Source: Methanosarcinales archaeon
GTDB taxonomy: Archaea; Halobacteriota; Methanosarcinia; Methanotrichales; Methanotrichaceae
Length of the DNA stretch: 18,030 nucleotides
Direction of reading: 5' to 3'
Assembly (NCBI GenBank): GCA_013415595.1
Contig: JAAEEW010000087.1
Span: 1-18,030, forward strand
Shown: in pieces, positions 14,376-18,030 of the stretch
Layout: each line of letters starts with the position of its first letter
Position numbering within the stretch: position 1 is the first letter of the stretch
Translations under genes and position numbers: made by a program
Notes under the pieces: model-generated
What the model was told of the DNA's origin: nothing
What the model saw: the letters and a program-made list of their open reading frames with translations, nothing else
Database searches by the model: none

Positions 14376-15170
14376 ATGTCCAGTGATCAGGCAGTAGTCC
14401 TCGATGTGGCAGGCACCATGCTCAGAATGTACCGGGTGGCCAACGACCTGCTCCGGGGGAGGCTGCTCACCCAGATCGTGACCGCCGACCTGATAATGGA
14501 GAAGAGCGGCCGGGCCCTGGTGGTCCCCCAGATGGACCCGGCAGAGATCATGGCCCGGCCGCCCGACCTTCCCCTGAGCTCCCTGCTGGCGGGCCACGAG
14601 GACGGGATAGAGATAAGCTGCTTTAGCACCGAGGTCTCCAGGGAGGAGGCCATAAGCATCATCATGCGCTCCCGGGCCAGGATCGCCGATATTCAAAAGA
14701 CCCACCGGGCGGTGAAGTCCCGCTGTCCGGAGACCTACCAGACCACCGGCATGATCGTGGACGTTGACGCCCGGGACATTCCCTACATCGTGAGCACCGG
14801 GGGGGAGCCCTTTCCCGGCCTCAGTGCCGTGATCCGCAGGCTTCAGATGTCCGGGGTGGAGGTGCACGTGGCCTCCGGAGACAGCATGCGCAGCCTTGTC
14901 CACCTGGTGGAGTACGGCATTCATCTGGATCGAATAAATGCGGTGGCTTCTCCCCGGCGTAAGCAAGAAGTGGTGCTCAGGCTGAAGAAAGATCATCGTA
15001 GGGTGGTGATGGTGGGAGACGGCCTGAACGATCTTTACGCTCTGCAGGCCGCCGACCTGGGGGTTCTGACCGTTCAGCAGCAGACCAGTCCGCCCCAGAG
15101 GCTGGTGGAGGCTGCAGATGTGGTTATTGAGGACATCCGGGACCTTCCCGGCCTGCTGACGGAGCAGTGA
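14376..15170 (+). CDS. HAD-superfamily phosphatase-like protein
   Basis: The 264-residue protein has the HAD motifs. Motif I is VVLDVAGTMLRMYRVA (nucleophile Asp10), motif II is VHVASGDS (Ser167), the motif III lysine is in SPRRKQEVV (Lys196), and motif IV is VVMVGDGLNDLYALQAADLG (Asp215 and Asp219). The residue two after the nucleophile is alanine rather than the usual acid/base aspartate. P-type ATPases (DKTGT) and phosphonoacetaldehyde hydrolases (DxAGT) deviate at the same place. The middle section (EISCFSTEVSREEA, CPETYQTTGMIVDVD, YIVSTGGEPFPGL) is an unusual insertion before motif II that I cannot assign. It is reminiscent of conserved methanogen proteins, but I cannot confirm this. ATG 14376 places motif I at residue 10; a TTG at 14349 is the alternative. 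No clear ribosome-binding site. Confidence 0.82.
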   Translation: MSSDQAVVLDVAGTMLRMYRVANDLLRGRLLTQIVTADLIMEKSGRALVVPQMDPAEIMARPPDLPLSSLLAGHEDGIEISCFSTEVSREEAISIIMRSRARIADIQKTHRAVKSRCPETYQTTGMIVDVDARDIPYIVSTGGEPFPGLSAVIRRLQMSGVEVHVASGDSMRSLVHLVEYGIHLDRINAVASPRRKQEVVLRLKKDHRRVVMVGDGLNDLYALQAADLGVLTVQQQTSPPQRLVEAADVVIEDIRDLPGLLTEQ

Positions 15171-15220
15171 ACTATCTTCGATCGGCCAGTCTGCGGAATG
15201 ATGTAGACGCTTCGGGGAAA

Positions 15221-15233
15221 GCTATATATATTG
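15221..15233 (+). promoter_or_regulatory. TATA promoter of the coiled-coil/winged-helix gene
   Basis: GCTATATATATTG stands in an AT-rich 138-bp spacer and is preceded by the purine-rich GGGGAAA, a plausible BRE. Transcription would begin near 15253, giving a leader of about 55 nt. The leader contains AAATATTTTAAAACTTTTG, so it is unusually AT-rich. It is one of the strongest-looking promoters in the window. Confidence 0.65.
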
Positions 15234-15308
15234 GAATGTATTTCAAACTAAGTGTCAAATATTTTAAAACTTTTGAAATCAAGGAAATAAGATAGGGGTA
15301 AACAGCAA

Positions 15309-15872
15309 ATGTTCGAAGAGCTTTTAGAGCTGTACAAAACAAAAGCGGCTGAATCGGAAAGGAAAATGAAGGAAGAGCAGGCCATGATTGGAATGATCCT
15401 GGCAGTGGAGAAAATGTCGGACATGGTGACCTCCAAGCAGAGGGATGTCGAGCTGCTGGGCAGGTTGATCGACCAGGTAGACCGACTGTCCAAGGACGTT
15501 GCCGATCTCAAGAGCCAGCTCAAGGCCAGGCAGGGCCGCCCGCCGGTGCAGGTGGCTGTAAAGCCCGCCGGAGAGGGAAGGGCACTGGACAACCACGCCG
15601 CATCTCTCATTGAGCTGATGGCCGAGCGGCCGGGCAAGTACACGACCAGCGAGCTGGTGGACATGCTGGGCCTGAACAAGACCACGGTCATAAGCGTCAT
15701 GAAGCGGGCTGCAGATATGGATCCCAGGCACATCCGGCTGACCCAGGGCAAGAGAAAGAAGCTCAACCTGGCTTACGTTCCGGAAGAAGAGGGCGCCAGC
15801 GAGATGGCGGTATCCGATTCCGACACCAAGGACCAGGACCGCATGCGCCTAGAGCTCATGGCCATGACCTGA
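15309..15872 (+). CDS. Coiled-coil protein with C-terminal winged helix-turn-helix (putative regulator)
   Basis: The 187 residues split in three. Residues 1-75 form a long charged helix with heptad character (LLELYKTKAAESERKMKEEQ, then DVELLGRLIDQVDRLSKDVADLKSQLKA). A proline/glycine linker follows (76-95). Residues about 97-157 form a winged-helix domain (ASLIELMAERPGKYTTSELVDM, LGLNKTTVISVMKRAADMD, and the wing IRLTQGKRKKLNLAYVP). The tail is acidic (EEEGASEMAVSDSDTKDQD). This suggests an oligomeric DNA-binding protein, a transcription or chromosome factor. No named family is recognised. It is monocistronic, with its own strong TATA box and GGGGT 9-10 nt before the ATG. No membrane segment or enzyme motif is present. 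Confidence 0.8.
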   Translation: MFEELLELYKTKAAESERKMKEEQAMIGMILAVEKMSDMVTSKQRDVELLGRLIDQVDRLSKDVADLKSQLKARQGRPPVQVAVKPAGEGRALDNHAASLIELMAERPGKYTTSELVDMLGLNKTTVISVMKRAADMDPRHIRLTQGKRKKLNLAYVPEEEGASEMAVSDSDTKDQDRMRLELMAMT

Positions 15873-16153
15873 AAGCCACCGCGTATGCCCGATCGATGGG
15901 GGCTCAAGTGTGCGATGGTACAGTTCGTAAATCCACTATGAGTTGAAGGTTGAGACCAGCCGTTCAAGGGCAGAAATTGGCATGAGTGGGACTTGCCAGC
16001 TTCTGGCCGCCCCTTAAATTACTGCTGGAGTGCCGGCGATGGGGGACCGTTTAAGGGGCAGTGTTTAGCTCTGCCGGCGTATTGACGCATTTCCTTTCCC
16101 ACATTTGCGGACGATTGGACTGGCCAATGGCATCCATTCCTATCCGCAGATCT
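15873..16153. other. Apparently non-coding convergent intergenic region
   Basis: The 281 bp between the winged-helix gene and the nadA stop hold no credible reading frame with a start, ribosome-binding site or conserved motif. The notable content is the inverted and direct repeats of 15960-16079. No T-tract terminator is obvious for either flanking gene, so the structured repeats may serve that role. Confidence 0.5.
15960..16079. repeat. TTyAAGGG(G)C repeats with a perfect 10-bp inverted repeat
   Basis: GCCCCTTAAA (16009-16018) and TTTAAGGGGC (16050-16059) are exact inverted copies separated by 31 bp. A variant of the right arm lies upstream: CCGTTCAAGGGCAG (15960-15973) against CCGTTTAAGGGGCAG (16047-16061). 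TGCCGGCG is repeated directly at 16031-16038 and 16072-16079. Both the inverted-repeat arms and the direct repeats have a period of 41 bp. This could be an RNA structure, a small RNA or an array of protein-binding sites. Confidence 0.6.
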
Positions 16154-17047
16154 CTAAAGGCTGAGCATGCGCAAAATGGATCTCCGGGCCCTGGCCGCCA
16201 CCCCGGGCTCGACGGTCACTCTGGGCTGCATGGTTTGCAGGGACCGGCAGACCTTTTCCAGGGTGGTCTTCTTCATGTCCTGGCAGACCGCCTGCCTGCT
16301 CAGGGGGAAGAAGGCCTTTCCCGGGTTCTCCTTTTGCAGCCGGTAGAGCATCCCCACCTCGGTGCCGATGATGAACTCGCGAGCCTGGCTGTCCCGGGCA
16401 TGTCTGGCCATGCCTGAGGTGCTGTAGACCTGGTCCGCCAGGTCCACCACCTCCGGCCGGCACTCGGGATGAACCAGCAGCTCGGCCTGGGGGTGGGCCT
16501 CCCGGGCCAGGAGGACGTCTGTGGCCGTGAAGCTGTCGTGGACGTAGCAGAACCCGTTTCCAGGGATTACCTGCTTGTCTGTGTGCCTGGCCACGTAGCT
16601 GGCCAGGTTCCGGTCGGGCACGAATATTATCTGGTCCTGAGGCAGGGAGTTTGCCACCTGAATGCCGTTGGCCGAGGTGCAGCAGATATCGCTCTCTGCT
16701 TTGATCTCCGCGGTGGAGTTGACATAACAGACCACGGCTGCGTCCGGATATCTGGCCCGCAGGGACCGGACATCGTCGGCTTTGATCATGTGGGCCATGG
16801 GACAGCTGGCGCCGGGCTCGGGCAGGAGTATGACCTTGTCCGGGGATAACACCGCCGCCGTCTCGGCCATGAAGTCCACGCCGCAGAAAAGTATCACCTT
16901 GCAGTCCTCATTCGCCGCAGCCCGGCTGAGCTCCAGCGAGTCTCCCGAGAGGTCTGCGATATCCTGTACCTCCCCCGGCTGGTAGTTGTGGGCCAGGATC
17001 AGGGCGTCCCGTTCTTCTTTCAGCCTCAAGATCTCCTTCTCGAGCAT
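16154..17047 (-). CDS. nadA: Quinolinate synthase
   Basis: NadA condenses iminoaspartate with dihydroxyacetone phosphate to quinolinate, the NAD precursor, using a [4Fe-4S] cluster. The 297-residue protein begins MLEKEILRLKEERDALILAH and continues with NYQPGEVQDIADLSGDSLEL (21-40). Expected cluster ligands are Cys82 (PGASCPMAHM), Cys167 (NGFCYVHDSF) and Cys255 (SRQAVCQDMKKTTLEKV). YVNSTAEIKAESDICCTSAN (108-127) and LVHPECRPEV (191-200) are also typical. The length is that of the archaeal/thermophile short form. The start is ATG 17047. A TATA element upstream is shared with divergent trpD, and a second TTTTAAAG element lies closer. nadB/aspartate dehydrogenase and nadC are not next to it in this window. 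Confidence 0.97.
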   Translation of the reverse strand: MLEKEILRLKEERDALILAHNYQPGEVQDIADLSGDSLELSRAAANEDCKVILFCGVDFMAETAAVLSPDKVILLPEPGASCPMAHMIKADDVRSLRARYPDAAVVCYVNSTAEIKAESDICCTSANGIQVANSLPQDQIIFVPDRNLASYVARHTDKQVIPGNGFCYVHDSFTATDVLLAREAHPQAELLVHPECRPEVVDLADQVYSTSGMARHARDSQAREFIIGTEVGMLYRLQKENPGKAFFPLSRQAVCQDMKKTTLEKVCRSLQTMQPRVTVEPGVAARARRSILRMLSL

Positions 17048-17073
17048 GATAGTCGGGCTTGGTGCACCTGAAT

Positions 17074-17084
17074 CCTTTAAAAGG
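17074..17084 (-). promoter_or_regulatory. Palindromic AT element in the nadA upstream region
   Basis: CCTTTTAAAGG (minus strand) is a 5-bp inverted repeat around one base, about 32 nt before the nadA ATG. It could be a proximal TATA box giving a very short leader, or part of a leader structure with the palindrome GGTGCACC at 17061-17068. It is an alternative to the TATA at 17117-17125. Confidence 0.35.
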
Positions 17085-17116
17085 CTTCTGTACCCCTTCC
17101 GGCATCGATGGACAAA

Positions 17117-17125
17117 TTTTATATA
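17117..17125. promoter_or_regulatory. Shared TATA box of nadA and trpD
   Basis: TTTTATATA (plus) reads TATATAAAA on the minus strand, near-consensus archaeal TATA in both directions, in the 133-bp spacer between the divergent genes. Predicted starts are near 17147 for trpD (leader about 34 nt) and near 17096 for nadA (leader about 49 nt). Confidence 0.65.
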
Positions 17126-17126
17126 G

Positions 17127-17146
17127 GATGTATCTTTTCATACATC
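17127..17146. promoter_or_regulatory. Palindromic operator next to the nadA/trpD TATA box
   Basis: GATGTAT-CTTTTC-ATACATC is a perfect 7-bp inverted repeat with a 6-bp spacer. It begins 2 bp after the TATA box and ends at the predicted trpD start site. Bound protein would block trpD transcription and could also affect nadA from upstream. Half-site TGTAT is close to the TGTACA box bound by the archaeal tryptophan regulator TrpY, and AGTACA lies nearby at 17149-17154. That identity is inference. Confidence 0.55.
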
Positions 17147-17168
17147 ATAGTACACAAATCAACATTAT

Positions 17169-17176
17169 AGGTGATC
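17169..17176 (+). promoter_or_regulatory. Strong ribosome-binding site of trpD
   Basis: AGGTGATC, 4 nt before ATG 17181, is fully complementary to the typical archaeal 16S 3' end. It fixes the trpD start. Confidence 0.75.
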
Positions 17177-17180
17177 ATTG

Positions 17181-18030
17181 ATGTATTTGCAAAAGATTGT
17201 GGAGGGCCGGGACCTGTCGCTGGAAGAGGCGGAGAGCCTCATGGACCAGGTCTTCGACGGCGCCACCGATGCCCAGATAGGGGCACTGCTTATCGGCCTG
17301 CGGATGAAGGGTGAGTCGGTATCGGAGATGGCCGGATTTGCCAGGCGGATGAGACGGGCAGCTCTGGGGATCAGGCCCCGGGTTCAGGGCGCGCTGGTGG
17401 ACACCTGCGGCACCGGCGGCGACGGGGCCAACACCATCAACGTCAGCACCGCCGCGGCCATCGTCACCGCCTCCTGCGGAGTGCCGGTGGCCAAGCACGG
17501 CAACTACGCGGTGAGCTCCAAATGCGGATCGGCCAACGTCCTGGAAGAGCTGGGGGTCAACATCTCCCCCGGGCCCGAGGGCGTTTGCCGGTGCATCGAG
17601 ACCGTGGGCCTGGGCTTCATGCTGGCCCCCCTGTTCCATCCGGCCATGAAGCGGGTGGCCCTCCTGCGCCGGGAGCTGGGTGTGCGCACCGTCTTCAACC
17701 TCCTGGGCCCCCTCACCAACCCCGCCGGAGCTGAGGCTCAGCTCATCGGGGTCTACGACCCCCAGCTCTGCGACAGGGTGGCCCAGGTGCTGAAGGTTCT
17801 GGGGACGTCCCGGGCAATGGTGGTCCACGGCGGGGGCTTGGACGAGATCACCAACACCGGCAGCACGTCGGTCTCCGAGCTGAAGGAAGGCCAGGTGAGG
17901 AGCTACATCCTGCAGCCCCAGGACCTGGGCTACGCCCGGGCCACCAGGACGGACATCGCCGGAGGGACCCCGGAGGAGAACGCCAGGAAGATGGTGGAGA
18001 TCCTCAAGGGCGAGGGAGGAGCGGGACGGG
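17181..18030 (+). CDS. trpD: Anthranilate phosphoribosyltransferase (3' end beyond window)
   Basis: TrpD joins anthranilate to PRPP, the second step of tryptophan synthesis from chorismate. The 283 codons present include the PRPP/metal loop DTCGTGGDGANTINVSTAAA (74-93), KHGNYAVSSKCGSANVLEEL (105-124), VRTVFNLLGPLTNPAGAEAQ (168-187) and MVVHGGGLDEITNTG (213-227). The family is about 340-370 residues, so roughly 60-80 C-terminal residues lie beyond the edge. Two family positions look unusual: Tyr109 and Cys115, in HGNYAVSSKCGS, where many relatives have HGNRAVSSKSGS; this stretch borders the anthranilate site. The start at ATG 17181 is set by a perfect ribosome-binding site. Expression is probably controlled by the palindrome at 17127-17146. 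aroC and prs in this window supply its precursors. Confidence 0.95.
   Translation, partial: MYLQKIVEGRDLSLEEAESLMDQVFDGATDAQIGALLIGLRMKGESVSEMAGFARRMRRAALGIRPRVQGALVDTCGTGGDGANTINVSTAAAIVTASCGVPVAKHGNYAVSSKCGSANVLEELGVNISPGPEGVCRCIETVGLGFMLAPLFHPAMKRVALLRRELGVRTVFNLLGPLTNPAGAEAQLIGVYDPQLCDRVAQVLKVLGTSRAMVVHGGGLDEITNTGSTSVSELKEGQVRSYILQPQDLGYARATRTDIAGGTPEENARKMVEILKGEGGAGR

Noticed and set aside
14110..14397. 95-codon plus-strand open frame before the HAD gene
   Set aside because: It starts with TTG inside a hairpin, has no ribosome-binding site or conserved motif, and runs into the HAD coding region. I treat the stretch as leader.
15773..15967. 64-codon minus-strand frame at the end of the winged-helix gene
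   Set aside because: It mostly overlaps a well-supported gene, with no ribosome-binding site or motif.
15960..16079. CRISPR array or insertion-sequence end
   Set aside because: Only two or three short, partly inverted copies are present, with no regular spacers, no transposase and no target duplication.
16154..17047. HPEC cysteine (residue 196) as an Fe-S ligand of NadA
   Set aside because: Family alignment places the ligands at Cys82, Cys167 and Cys255; the HPEC position is serine in other NadA proteins.

Overview
The window is GC-rich archaeal chromosome. Diagnostic archaeal genes are both DNA primase subunits (PriL, PriS), a GINS protein, aIF2-alpha, eL44, eS27, Nop10, a PAC2-family proteasome-assembly-type protein and an archaeal MoeA with a C-terminal binding-protein-like domain. 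Promoters appear as AT-rich TATA islands and ribosome-binding sites read GGAGGTGATC. The mix of genes and the base composition suggest a high-GC methanogenic euryarchaeon, perhaps of the Methanothrix (Methanosaeta) type. That placement is inference; no rRNA or methanogenesis gene is in view.

Left part (1-6768): the last 71 codons of priL converge on a minus-strand pair, moeA and aroC. A TATA-containing AT island near 3360 separates aroC from a divergent three-gene plus-strand operon. That operon encodes a secreted, membrane-anchored protein, an ABC ATPase and an ABC-2 type permease, and ends at a hairpin plus T-tract (6831-6848) facing prs.

Centre (6856-13803, minus strand): ten same-strand genes, most with overlapping stop and start codons. 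In transcription order they are a nitrilase-superfamily amidohydrolase, priS, GINS, eL44, eS27, aIF2-alpha, nop10, the PAC2 protein, a PmbA/TldE-like protein and prs. Replication (primase, GINS), translation (eL44, eS27, aIF2-alpha), RNA modification (Nop10), protein quality control and PRPP synthesis are thus combined in one apparent transcription unit. A strong TATA box lies about 30 nt before its first gene.

Right part (13918-18030): a 60-residue zinc-ribbon protein, a HAD-family phosphatase-like protein and a coiled-coil plus winged-helix protein, all on the plus strand, each preceded by its own intergenic region. A structured, apparently non-coding 281 bp stretch with a perfect 10-bp inverted repeat follows. 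Then come nadA (minus) and trpD (plus, cut by the window edge), divergent around a single TATA and a 7-6-7 palindrome. prs makes PRPP, which TrpD consumes.

There are no tRNA or rRNA genes, insertion sequences or CRISPR arrays. This is mostly core genome. The points worth a second look are a likely CTG start for eS27, the shared nadA/trpD operator, the repeats after the winged-helix gene, and several poorly characterised conserved proteins (exporter operon, HAD protein, coiled-coil regulator).
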